Shown: positions 36,572 through 45,345 of the stretch, in pieces
How the letters are laid out: each line of letters begins with the position of its first letter
Numbering within the stretch: position 1 is the first letter of the stretch
Assembly (NCBI GenBank): GCA_035561515.1
Contig: DATMXP010000037.1
Location: 60,088 to 124,087 of the forward strand
Length of the DNA: 64,000 nt
Direction of reading: 5' to 3'
From: Terriglobales bacterium
Lineage (GTDB): Bacteria > Acidobacteriota > Terriglobia > Terriglobales > Acidobacteriaceae
Notes under the pieces: generated by a model
Databases searched by the model: none
The model's input: the letters and a program-made list of their open reading frames with translations, nothing else
What the model was told of the DNA's origin: nothing
Made by a program: the position numbers and the translations under genes

Positions 36572-36774
36572 AGTTTCCTCCGGGGGTAAATCCAAACTCA
36601 CTATCGTATCTGGCAGGGCAACAGTGGGCAACTGAGTCAAAATCGGGAATTCGGAAGGCTTAGTACCAAACGTGTAATCGCACAGTGCAAAACTAGTACC
36701 ATCTGCCTATTGCGAGTACCTCTCAATGTGTTAACTTACGGGCGAACCTTAGAACAGCCAAAACACAACGGTCC

Positions 36775-38043
36775 GTGCCCCCAAAAGACCACAGCCCGAA
36801 GATCCAGATTGGATGGACGACAGTCACGTATCGAAGCGTGCTGATGCTCATTCTTTTGGTGGTTGCGGCGATCAGCTTTGCGAGCTATCTGGTTTTCCCT
36901 GAACCCACGAAGAAAGTGGCCCAGAAACTATGGGATATGACCGGCGGAAAGCTAGCCAATGTGGGCGACAAGGGGCCGGCGACGGGGCAGCAGCAGGCGA
37001 GCTTCACGCTTATTGAAGGTACGGTCAAGGTAAAGAAGGCCAGCAACAATACCTGGGTGAATGCGGATTACCAGCTACCGCTCGAGAAGGGCGACGTAAT
37101 CCAGACGAGTTCGGAGGGCCTGGCGAAGGTCGTCTTCCCGGACGGAACCAATTACAACGTCAAACAGGATTCGCTGATCGTGATCGAGGAGAACTCGGCC
37201 AACGACCAGGCGCAGACGAATGTAGCCGTCCAGTTGACGACAGGTACCGTGGACCTTTCGACGGGGGCTTATTCGCAGGGTTCGAAGTCACAGGTGATTG
37301 TGGCCGGTGCGACGGCGACCTTCTCGCGAGATTCATCAGCGATGGTTCGGAATGATCCGCGAGCAGACCAGCACGAAGTGTTGGTGAAGCGAGGCGAAGG
37401 TCAGGTTTCTCGCGGGAACGAGACAGTGAAACTGACCGAGTACGAGCAGGTTTCGTTCAAGGCAGAATCTCCGCGAATGACGAAGGAGAAGCAGATCGCG
37501 CCTCCAACGTTGATTTCGCCAGGGAACATGTTGCCGATTTTCCTCGGCGATCCCAAGGCTCCCGTACAGTTCTCCTGGTCGCCGGTTACTTCCAGCATCG
37601 AGTACCGGGTGAGGATTTCCCGAAACCCGTATTTTTCGTCTACGGTTTACGACAAAACCCTGAGTGGTACGGATACGCAAGTAGCGGGTCTGGGTGAGGG
37701 CGCGTTTTACTGGATGGTGCAGTCGCAGGACATCAACGGGCGGATGTCCATAGAAAGCGAGAAGAACCGGTTTACGGTGATACGGAAGGGGCCGGAGAGT
37801 GTCTCCATTCCCCTTGACCTGGGTGCAATGGTCCAGCACGGACATGTCATTGAGATTAAGGGAAAGACCGAAGCCAATGCGCGGGTCATGGTGAACGGAC
37901 AAGAGGTGCCGGTGGTCGGCGGCGATGGTAGCTTCCAGTACTTCACGCCTCCGCTGCCGAATGGCGAGAACTTGATCACGATTACGGCGCAGAATACACA
38001 TGGCGGCGTAAAGACGGTCCAAAAGAAAGTAGTAATTCAGTAG
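36775..38043 (+). CDS. Membrane-anchored FecR-domain protein
   Basis: A 422-aa protein starting at a GTG. One transmembrane segment (about 22-40) is followed by a FecR-like domain (about 78-230: LEKGDVIQTSSEGLAKVVFPDG, then a GQVSRGNETVKL stretch). Two further beta-rich regions resemble Ig-like domains (about 250-345 and 350-422). FecR normally regulates ECF sigma factors, but no sigma factor is adjacent. It lies 190 bp before mreB, so it may relate to the envelope. Function unknown. Confidence 0.83.
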   Translation: MPPKDHSPKIQIGWTTVTYRSVLMLILLVVAAISFASYLVFPEPTKKVAQKLWDMTGGKLANVGDKGPATGQQQASFTLIEGTVKVKKASNNTWVNADYQLPLEKGDVIQTSSEGLAKVVFPDGTNYNVKQDSLIVIEENSANDQAQTNVAVQLTTGTVDLSTGAYSQGSKSQVIVAGATATFSRDSSAMVRNDPRADQHEVLVKRGEGQVSRGNETVKLTEYEQVSFKAESPRMTKEKQIAPPTLISPGNMLPIFLGDPKAPVQFSWSPVTSSIEYRVRISRNPYFSSTVYDKTLSGTDTQVAGLGEGAFYWMVQSQDINGRMSIESEKNRFTVIRKGPESVSIPLDLGAMVQHGHVIEIKGKTEANARVMVNGQEVPVVGGDGSFQYFTPPLPNGENLITITAQNTHGGVKTVQKKVVIQ

Positions 38044-38233
38044 GGCTCGTGCCGCGCAGCCGGGGAATTTTCTGGCATGATGAGGAAAGCGGGATTGAAG
38101 CCTCGGCAGAGACAGGCAGACGGCGGTACTAGGACTTCGGTTCCAACAGGTATCCATATACATCTAATAGAATCAGAGTGGCTGATTGTCCTGATCCAAT
38201 CAAACACCCTGGCAAGAGAGTAGAAGTACACGT

Positions 38234-39295
38234 ATGTCATCGAACGGATTCGGCGGTAGCTCGCGGTTCCACAACTTGCGGTCGCTCTTCAGCGTTTTTT
38301 CCAGCGATTTAGCCATCGATCTCGGCACGGCAAACACGCTGGTGTATGCCAAGGGCAAAGGCATCGTTGTGAATGAACCTTCCATCGTTGCGATCAACAA
38401 GAACACAGGCGAAGTAGAAGCGGTGGGCAAAGAGGCCAAGGAGATGCTGGGCCGCACGCCTGGTAACATCGTCGCCATCAAGCCGATGAAGGACGGTGTG
38501 ATCGCCGACTTCAAGGTGACGGAAAAGATGTTGAATTACTTCATCCAGAAGGCGCACAACCGCAAGATGCTGGTGCATCCGCGAATTGTGATCGGCGTGC
38601 CTTCGGAAATTACGCAGGTGGAAAAGCGCGCCGTGATGGACAGCGCGTATCGCGCGAAGGCGAGCGAAGTTCATCTCGTCGAGCAGGCGATGGTGGCGGC
38701 GATCGGTGCAGGACTGCCGATCACTGAGCCCAGCGGCAATATGGTCGTCGACATCGGTGGCGGCACCACGGATATCGCCGTTATTTCGTTGAGCGGCATT
38801 GTTTATTCGCGCTCGGTGCGCATGGCCGGCAACCAGATGGACGAAGCCGTCATGAACTACCTGAAGCGTAAGTACAACCTGCTGATCGGCGAGCGCACGG
38901 CGGAGCAGATCAAGATGGAGATCGGCTCAGCGTATCCGCTGGACAAGCCGCTAACCATGGAAATCAAAGGCCGCAACCTCATCGAGGGCGTGCCGAAGTC
39001 CATCACCATCGACGACAGTGAGATTCGAGAAGCGCTCAGCGAGTGCGTCGCGACCATCATGAATGCCATTCGCGTGGCACTGGAACGTACGCCTCCAGAG
39101 CTTTCCGCCGACATCAGCGATCGCGGCATCGTGCTTACCGGCGGTGGCGCACTGTTGAAGAATCTCGATAAGCGTATTCGCGAGGAAACGGGACTACCGG
39201 TGTCGATCGCCGATGATCCGCTCGCAAGTGTTGTTCTTGGAACGGGCAAGATGCTCAGCGACTTCAAGTTGCTGAGAAAGATCTCGATCGAGTAG
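38234..39295 (+). CDS. mreB: Rod-shape-determining actin homolog MreB
   Basis: A 353-aa MreB of near-normal length. It polymerises along the inner membrane and guides sidewall peptidoglycan synthesis. Signatures include [13 protein letters not shown] (phosphate 1, about residues 29-41), [16 protein letters not shown] (phosphate 2) and [11 protein letters not shown] (adenosine). An extension of about 20 residues precedes the fold. It heads the mreBCD-mrdA-rodA cluster; a 13-bp inverted repeat lies between it and mreC. Confidence 0.97.
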   Translation: MSSNGFGGSSRFHNLRSLFSVFSSDLAIDLGTANTLVYAKGKGIVVNEPSIVAINKNTGEVEAVGKEAKEMLGRTPGNIVAIKPMKDGVIADFKVTEKMLNYFIQKAHNRKMLVHPRIVIGVPSEITQVEKRAVMDSAYRAKASEVHLVEQAMVAAIGAGLPITEPSGNMVVDIGGGTTDIAVISLSGIVYSRSVRMAGNQMDEAVMNYLKRKYNLLIGERTAEQIKMEIGSAYPLDKPLTMEIKGRNLIEGVPKSITIDDSEIREALSECVATIMNAIRVALERTPPELSADISDRGIVLTGGGALLKNLDKRIREETGLPVSIADDPLASVVLGTGKMLSDFKLLRKISIE

Positions 39296-39301
39296 CGAAG
39301 T

Positions 39302-39343
39302 ATCCAGTAGCCAGTACCCAGTTTCAGTCGCTGGCTACTGGAT
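39302..39343. repeat. Inverted repeat between mreB and mreC
   Basis: Perfect 13-bp arms atccagtagccag (39302-39314) and ctggctactggat (39331-39343). A partial extra copy (actggctactg) lies near 39374. No T-run, so it is not a usual terminator; it may stabilise mRNA or lower mreC expression relative to mreB. Confidence 0.65.
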
Positions 39344-39389
39344 CAAGATTCGACTGATCTATCGGGAATGGTTTACTGGCTACTGCTTT

Positions 39390-40538
39390 ATGGAAAACGT
39401 CATCAGCCGAGTTCGTAATACAGCCAACCTCATTGTGCTGATGGTGGTAATTCTTCTCCAGATCATCGGACTGGCAGTACAGGTCCAACGTCCCTCGGAA
39501 GGTGGCAGCACCCGGTTGATTCGGGTGTGGGCCATATCCATCGTTACGCCCCTGACGCGGAGTATCGTTCACACGGAAAATTGGTTCTCCACCAAGTGGC
39601 ACGATTATGTGTGGCTACGTGGAGTCCGGCAGGAGAACGAGGACCTCCGCAATGAAATCGTGCAGATGAAGATGCGCGAGATACGCCTGGTGGAGGATGC
39701 GAACCAGGCCAGGCGGCTTCAACTCCTACTTGGGTTTAAGCAGCAATACATCGCGAAGACGGTCGCGGCACAGGTGATATCCACCACCGGTTCGGAGTTC
39801 TCGCGTGCCGTTTACATCGACAAGGGAGCGAAAGACGGACTCGCCGCGGACATGCCGGTGGTTTCTCCGGAAGGAGTGGTGGGCAAAATCCTAAGGGTTT
39901 TCCCATCGACATCTCTGGTGTTGCTGATCAATGATCCGACGAGTGGTGCCGGCGTGATTCTTGAGAAGTCGCGCTTGCAAGGAATCGTTAAAGGAAGCCC
40001 GAACGCAAACGGTTCCATCGTGATGCGGAACGTGATGGCCGATGAAAAGGTGGAAGTCGGCGATCGCATCCTGACGAGCGGCGGCGATCGCGTGTTCCCG
40101 AAAGGCATGCTGGTGGGAACCGTGGCCGCGGCGGCACCCGGACAGGACTTCTTCCTCAACATCAAGGTGAAGCCCGCGGCTGCGATCACACGTCTGGAAG
40201 AAGTGCTGGTTATCACGAAGGTAGAAGACCGGGCGCCGGAGGCCGTGGCGACCGATAACCCGATACGTGCGATCGACGTACTTGCGGAGCGTTTGCCAAC
40301 CGTTGCCCCTCCACCGCCGAAGCCGGATGCCGCCAGTCCGGGAACTGCCGTGACAGGAACGACTGCTGCGACCGGAGCGACGAAGCCTAAACCTGCCAGT
40401 ACCAATCCGAATCCAGAACTGAATCCGGCTGTAAAACCCGCACCTGCGCAGGCACAAGGTGCCGAAAAAGCCAAGACGGTTAAACAGGCGCAGACTGCCA
40501 AGCCTGAGGAAGTCGAGCCGAAGGACACGCCCCGCTAG
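39390..40538 (+). CDS. mreC: Rod-shape-determining protein MreC
   Basis: A 382-aa protein. One N-terminal transmembrane helix (about 13-31), a coiled coil (about 75-110) and the MreC beta-barrel (about 120-275, with GVVGKI and GDRILTSGGDRVFPKG) match the family. It links MreB to PBP2 in the periplasm. It is longer than E. coli MreC because of a Pro/Ala/Lys-rich tail (about 305-382) that looks disordered. Its stop overlaps the mreD start. Confidence 0.94.
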   Translation: MENVISRVRNTANLIVLMVVILLQIIGLAVQVQRPSEGGSTRLIRVWAISIVTPLTRSIVHTENWFSTKWHDYVWLRGVRQENEDLRNEIVQMKMREIRLVEDANQARRLQLLLGFKQQYIAKTVAAQVISTTGSEFSRAVYIDKGAKDGLAADMPVVSPEGVVGKILRVFPSTSLVLLINDPTSGAGVILEKSRLQGIVKGSPNANGSIVMRNVMADEKVEVGDRILTSGGDRVFPKGMLVGTVAAAAPGQDFFLNIKVKPAAAITRLEEVLVITKVEDRAPEAVATDNPIRAIDVLAERLPTVAPPPPKPDAASPGTAVTGTTAATGATKPKPASTNPNPELNPAVKPAPAQAQGAEKAKTVKQAQTAKPEEVEPKDTPR

Positions 40539-41053
40539 TGACGATCGCGAACCCAAGGACAGAACGGATCGAGGTTTACCGGTTTAATCCGTTTGTGACC
40601 GTGCTGGTGGTCTTGCTTGCGCTTATCCTGCAGGCATTCCTTCCGGTCAAGTTGCACTTCTTCAGCGCCTTCGACCTGCCTCTTATTATCACGATCTTCT
40701 TTGCGGTGGCGCGGCGGAGCCAGATATCCGGATGCCTTACAGGAGCTGTAATCGGGATACTGCAGGACAGCCTGGCACACCAGCCGCTGGGAGTGTTTGG
40801 GATTGCCAAGTCAGTGATCGGCTACGCGGCGTCGTCACTCGGTGCGAAGATCGACGTGGAGAATCCCGGGTCGCGTCTACTGATGACAGCAGGCTTCTAC
40901 CTGGTGCATGAGGCCATTTACATGGCGATTGCACGCGGCCTGGTAAATATGGACCGGCAGTGGATGTGGGGTCACGAACTGCGCAATGCGGTTGCGAATG
41001 CCGTCCTGGCGATCGTGATCTTCGCGATTCTCGACAAGTTCAAGCAGCAGTAA
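40538..41053 (+). CDS. mreD: Rod-shape-determining protein MreD
   Basis: A 171-aa integral membrane protein with about five or six hydrophobic helices, as expected for MreD. It is a partner of MreC in the elongasome. The GTG start overlaps the last base of the mreC stop, so translation is coupled. Its identity rests mainly on the position and topology, plus LQDSLAHQPLGVFG. Confidence 0.9.
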   Translation: MTIANPRTERIEVYRFNPFVTVLVVLLALILQAFLPVKLHFFSAFDLPLIITIFFAVARRSQISGCLTGAVIGILQDSLAHQPLGVFGIAKSVIGYAASSLGAKIDVENPGSRLLMTAGFYLVHEAIYMAIARGLVNMDRQWMWGHELRNAVANAVLAIVIFAILDKFKQQ

Positions 41054-41056
41054 GCG

Positions 41057-41521
41057 CTACGCCAATTCCTGCATATTGATGATCCGCCCGTAGATTGCCT
41101 TCGTGATCTGCTGCGCAATTTCTTTGGCCTGAGTGTTTTCGGGTTGGTGGGCGAAGCGCAGCAGGTTCCGAGCAGTTCCGTTGGTCAGGTATCCGAACTT
41201 TCGGAGGTCGCTGACGACGTGGAGGGCCGTCGACTCCCCCGTAGAGCCGTACCACTGGTCGCAGTACTTGCGGATGGCGTTGACATCGACCTTGGCAACC
41301 TGGGAGATTTCGCCGCCCAGTTTGTGGGCGGCCTGCCCCTCGGCAGGCTGGAGTTTGACATACGACAAGTTGATCGTCTTGCGACCGGCGTGCTCGAAAA
41401 GAATGGTGGCGACATTTCCTTCGGTGGAGAGGATTTCGCCAATGCCCCACTCGGGCTTCGCGGGATGGGTGACCTTGGGGTTCAAGGGAAGAAGGTAAGT
41501 TCGATTGGAAGCCGCCGTCAA
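41057..41521 (-). CDS. DUF3553-like protein, antisense within the mre cluster
   Basis: A 154-aa protein. The N-terminal part (HPAKPEWGIGEILS, VATILFEHAGRKTINL) matches the DUF3553 pattern found near helicase or DNA-repair proteins. The C-terminal half is helical. The gene is read opposite to the flanking mreD and mrdA and ends 3 bp from the mreD stop. Its function is unknown; it could bind DNA or protein. The overlapping plus-strand frames look like shadows. Confidence 0.7.
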   Translation of the reverse strand: MTAASNRTYLLPLNPKVTHPAKPEWGIGEILSTEGNVATILFEHAGRKTINLSYVKLQPAEGQAAHKLGGEISQVAKVDVNAIRKYCDQWYGSTGESTALHVVSDLRKFGYLTNGTARNLLRFAHQPENTQAKEIAQQITKAIYGRIINMQELA

Positions 41522-41698
41522 GGGGAGGTGGCTGGGTACCCAAAGGATTAAGGCTTTCGCCGCGATGGCAGGAACTCAGAAACTGCTAAACTGATTGACA
41601 GGATTCCCCCTCCGCAAAGCGTTGTACACAGCCGAAACGGTTCGCGACGGTCCGCGGTGGGCCGCATCTAAGTCAATAAGCAGAGCTGGCCTGAGAAC

Positions 41699-43795
41699 AT
41701 GGTTTTTGGCCGTGAAGAAAAAGTCTCTCCGATCCGGATCACGGCGGTCCAATACCTCATCCTTGCCGTTTTTCTTGTATTGGGATTTGGACTCTGGCGC
41801 CTTCAGGTAGCCGGCACCGATTACTACGTGAGTCTTGCAGAGAGGAACCGGGTACGAACGGTTCCGATCCTTGCGCCGCGCGGCAAAATCCTTGACCGCG
41901 AAGGCCGTGTAATCGTCGACAACTATCCGTCTTTCTCGGCACTGTTGTTACGCGATCAAACGCGCGATTTAACCGCGGACGTAGACAAGATCGCGGCCGG
42001 ATTGCACATGGATCCCGACGAAGTGCGGGACCGTATCCAGAAGTTTCGCAACACTCCGCAATACCAACCGCTGTTCCTGAAGGACGACATCACACCCGAC
42101 GAACTGGCGTTCATCGAATCCCATCGCAATGAGATTCCTGAACTGGACACGATCATGGCTCACCGGCGCTTGTATCCGAAGAACGGATTCATGGCGCACG
42201 TGATCGGGTATGTGGGTGAAGTCAGCGAAGACATGCTGAACATGCCGGCGTTCGAGTTCTATAAACCTGGCGATATCGTGGGCAAGTCTGGCGTGGAGCA
42301 GTTTTATAACGACATCCTGATGGGCAAAGACGGGTCGCGGCGTGAAGTGGTGGATAGCCGTGGACGCGTGGTTGGCAAGATGGACGAAGTGCCCGCGGTT
42401 CCGGGCAAGCAGCTTCGGTTGACGATCGATCTCGACCTGCAGATTGCGGCAGAACAGGCGCTAGAAGGGAAGAAAGGTGCGATCGTCGCGATGAATCCGA
42501 AGACCGGCGAGATTCTCGCGATGGTGAGCCGCCCGACTTTCGATCCAAACCAGTTCGCGGTGCGCTTGACCAAGCAGTACTGGAACCAGTTGGTGACCGA
42601 CGACGGCAAGCCGCTGATGAATAAAGCCATCCAGGCACAGTTGGCGCCAGGATCGGTATTCAAGATCATCATGGCGACGGCCGGCACGCAGGAAGGTATC
42701 ACGCAGAACCTGCATGTGAACTGCGGTGGCGGAGCAAATTTCTACGGACGCTATTTCAAATGCTGGGTCGTCGCAGAGCATCGCACACACGGCGTTGTGG
42801 ACCTGCCAAAGGGTATCTACCAGTCGTGCGACGTTTACTTCTACACACTCGCCGAACGTCTGGGCATCGGACGGATCGCGAAATGGTCAACCGCTCTCGG
42901 ACTGGGGCAACGGACCAACGTTGATCTCCCGCAAGAAGTTTCGGGAGTCATGCCATCGGAAGAGTGGAAGATCCGCAACTTCAAGCAGAAGTGGTATGCG
43001 GGTGAAACGATCTCCGTTGGCATTGGCCAGGGAGCGGTGGCGACGACGCCCATCCAACTGATGCGCGCGATTGGCGCTATCACGATGGAAGGAAAGCTGG
43101 TGCGTCCGCACGTGGTGACGTTCGATAACCTGCCGGAAAACGTCCGCGGCCATTACAAGGAGATTGCGGCGAGAGTTCCGGAAGCTACCACTGTGCCGAT
43201 CGATCCCCAGAACTGGGAACTCATCACCGACGCCATGACTGAAGTGGTGAACCCGATTGGAACTGCGCCAAGCGCTCATCTGAACGGAATCGATTTCGGC
43301 GGAAAAACGGGATCGGCGCAGACGATCAGTAACGCAGCTCTGGCCAAGCTCAGCGGCGATAGGTCGCGGTTCAAAGACAACGGCTGGTTCGTGGGCGTGG
43401 CGCCAAGGCGTAACCCGGATATTGTTGTCTCCGTTCTCATCGAGCAGGGAGAACACGGCTACCTTGCCGCCAGAACCGCGGCGCAGGTCATTAAGGCATT
43501 CGTGGAAAAGGAACGCAAGATTCAGCAGAACGTGGCTTACGCGGTGCCTCCGGGCTACGTTCCAAAGCAGCCGAAGCCTGCTGCCGACAAGCAAGTTGCG
43601 CCGGCAACAACGACGCCTGCTCCTGCCACAGCAACTCCAGCGGCGAAACTCAAGGCCGAGGACGTTGAGATTGCCGGTGTGTGGTCGCAGAGACTGGACA
43701 ACGAACAAGACGCCATGGGTAGCGGACGCTTCCGGGTTACGCCGGATGCAAAGCCGAAAAAGCGAGTTACCGCAGCGCCGGGGATGACCCCGTAA
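41699..43795 (+). CDS. mrdA: Penicillin-binding protein 2, elongasome transpeptidase
   Basis: A 698-aa class B PBP. One N-terminal transmembrane helix (about 17-34), a pedestal domain (about 50-230) and the transpeptidase domain follow. Active-site motifs: S319-V-F-K322 (SxxK), S376-C-D378 in place of SxN, and K536-T-G538. It cross-links peptidoglycan during elongation with RodA. A Pro/Ala/Thr-rich region (about 610-660) near the C-terminus is unusual and probably disordered. Confidence 0.95.
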   Translation: MVFGREEKVSPIRITAVQYLILAVFLVLGFGLWRLQVAGTDYYVSLAERNRVRTVPILAPRGKILDREGRVIVDNYPSFSALLLRDQTRDLTADVDKIAAGLHMDPDEVRDRIQKFRNTPQYQPLFLKDDITPDELAFIESHRNEIPELDTIMAHRRLYPKNGFMAHVIGYVGEVSEDMLNMPAFEFYKPGDIVGKSGVEQFYNDILMGKDGSRREVVDSRGRVVGKMDEVPAVPGKQLRLTIDLDLQIAAEQALEGKKGAIVAMNPKTGEILAMVSRPTFDPNQFAVRLTKQYWNQLVTDDGKPLMNKAIQAQLAPGSVFKIIMATAGTQEGITQNLHVNCGGGANFYGRYFKCWVVAEHRTHGVVDLPKGIYQSCDVYFYTLAERLGIGRIAKWSTALGLGQRTNVDLPQEVSGVMPSEEWKIRNFKQKWYAGETISVGIGQGAVATTPIQLMRAIGAITMEGKLVRPHVVTFDNLPENVRGHYKEIAARVPEATTVPIDPQNWELITDAMTEVVNPIGTAPSAHLNGIDFGGKTGSAQTISNAALAKLSGDRSRFKDNGWFVGVAPRRNPDIVVSVLIEQGEHGYLAARTAAQVIKAFVEKERKIQQNVAYAVPPGYVPKQPKPAADKQVAPATTTPAPATATPAAKLKAEDVEIAGVWSQRLDNEQDAMGSGRFRVTPDAKPKKRVTAAPGMTP

Positions 43796-43799
43796 ATCA

Positions 43800-44894
43800 A
43801 TGCAGAGATACATTTCATTACGCGATTTCGATTGGGTGCTACTGACTTTCGTACTGGCGATATGCTCGCTCGGTGTGGTTGAGATCTACTCTGCCACCCT
43901 GCATACGAAATTTGTGGGCGTTCACGTTAAGCAGATCTACTGGATCATCTTCGGTCTGGTGGTGATGTTCATCGCAAGCCGGGTGAACTACCAGGCACTG
44001 CTGGAAAACGTGCCATGGATGTACGTGCTCAGTATCATCGCGCTGCTGGCGGTGTTCGTATTTGGCCAGAAGTATTTGGGTGCGAGGCGCTGGATCCGCA
44101 TCGGCGGCAGCACGCACTTTCAACCCTCGGAATGGGTCAAGCTAGTTCTGATTCTTGCGATGGCAAAGTACTTCGCCGATAACCAGTTCCGAGACATGAC
44201 ACTGCGCGACCTGATCAAAGCGGGTTCGATTGTCGGAGTGCCGTTCATGCTGGTGCTGGTGCAACCGGACCTCGGGACGGCCCTGACCTATGTGCCGATC
44301 GCGGTGATGGGTTTGTTCCTGGGCGGAATGAAGTTTCGGCACGCGGCTTTGATCCTGATACTGGCTGCCATCGTTGCCGTGCCTGCTTATCACTACGGGC
44401 TGAAGCAGTATCAGAAGGACCGGATCCGCACTTTCATCGATCCTGACGTCGATCCACAGCATAAGGGGTACCAGAGTATTCAATCCCAGATCGCGGTTGG
44501 ATCCGGCGGAATCTGGGGCAAGGGGACGACGAAAGGCTCGCAAACACAGGGTCTTTTCCTGCCTGTGACTCACACCGACTTCATCTTTGCCGCATTCTCG
44601 GAAGAACACGGTTTTGTGGGTGCGGTGGGGGTGTTACTGCTATACTTTATGGTGCTGATGCGGTTGATCCAGAACGCTCAGACGGCACCAGACCGTGCCG
44701 GAGCGTTCGTGGTGATGGGTGTGGTAGCGATATTCGCGTTCCATATTCTGGTCAACATCGGCATGGTGGTCGGCTTTATGCCGGTCGTCGGGATTCCCCT
44801 GCCGTTGATGAGTTATGGCGGGTCGTCTATCCTGTTCATGTTTCTCGCGCTCGGAATCGTTATGAACGTCCGCATGCGGCGATTCGTGAATTAA
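43800..44894 (+). CDS. rodA: Rod-shape-determining glycosyltransferase RodA
   Basis: A 364-aa SEDS-family protein with about ten membrane helices. It polymerises lipid II into glycan strands at the elongasome. Signature stretches include GARRWI, QPSEWVKL, QPDLGTAL and the terminal PVVGIPLPLMSYGGSS. It starts 4 bp after the mrdA stop, so the pair is cotranscribed. Confidence 0.96.
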   Translation: MQRYISLRDFDWVLLTFVLAICSLGVVEIYSATLHTKFVGVHVKQIYWIIFGLVVMFIASRVNYQALLENVPWMYVLSIIALLAVFVFGQKYLGARRWIRIGGSTHFQPSEWVKLVLILAMAKYFADNQFRDMTLRDLIKAGSIVGVPFMLVLVQPDLGTALTYVPIAVMGLFLGGMKFRHAALILILAAIVAVPAYHYGLKQYQKDRIRTFIDPDVDPQHKGYQSIQSQIAVGSGGIWGKGTTKGSQTQGLFLPVTHTDFIFAAFSEEHGFVGAVGVLLLYFMVLMRLIQNAQTAPDRAGAFVVMGVVAIFAFHILVNIGMVVGFMPVVGIPLPLMSYGGSSILFMFLALGIVMNVRMRRFVN

Positions 44895-45345
44895 GTATTC
44901 CCAGGAATTACCTCCACGGATGTGGAGTTGAAGATCAAGATTACGCAACCCTCACGTGACGAGGGAACAAGCCGGCAATAAGTTGCCGGGAAGGATTGAA
45001 GCAAGAGCTTCCCTGGCGGGAAGTGGGACGCAACCGAGGCGGGTAACGGCCCCCCGGTCAAACCAGAAGCACTGTGGGGTGATTCTGAGTTTGGCTTGAG
45101 AGAGCGGTCACAGACCTCGATTGACGTAAGGTGCGAAAGATTCCGAAGATTCGTCCAAGGAGTGCGCCCGACCAACGACTACACGGGCGCGGTCATCACC
45201 AACCAGGCGCGGGATTGATCCGCGCAAGGGCTGTTGTGTTTGACCTGCACTTTCTTTTCTTGCCGATTGTCCTTCCTGACAACTCCGTGGTGTGAACCAC
45301 ATGCCGGTAATAGCCGTTCTCCCAGGGGACGGCGCCGGAGAATGA
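44895..45345 (+). ncRNA. Hairpin-rich 450-nt leader before RNase E/G (candidate structured RNA)
   Basis: No gene fits this stretch. It contains several local hairpins in a row: 44912-44927 (ctccac/gtggag), 44949-44965 (ccctc/gaggg), 44972-44989 (ccggcaa/ttgccgg), 44988-45013 (gggaag/cttccc), 45164-45190 (gcgccc/gggcgc), 45207-45225 (gcgcgg/ccgcgc) and 45287-45300 (gtggt/accac). None ends in a T-run. In proteobacteria rne has a long structured 5' UTR used for autoregulation; a similar role here is inference. I could not match it to tmRNA, RNase P RNA or a riboswitch. Confidence 0.45.

Noticed and set aside
44895..45345. Possible tmRNA, RNase P RNA or cobalamin riboswitch
   Set aside because: The core sequences of these RNAs (tmRNA acceptor and tag, RNase P GAGGAAAGUC core, B12 box) could not be found.
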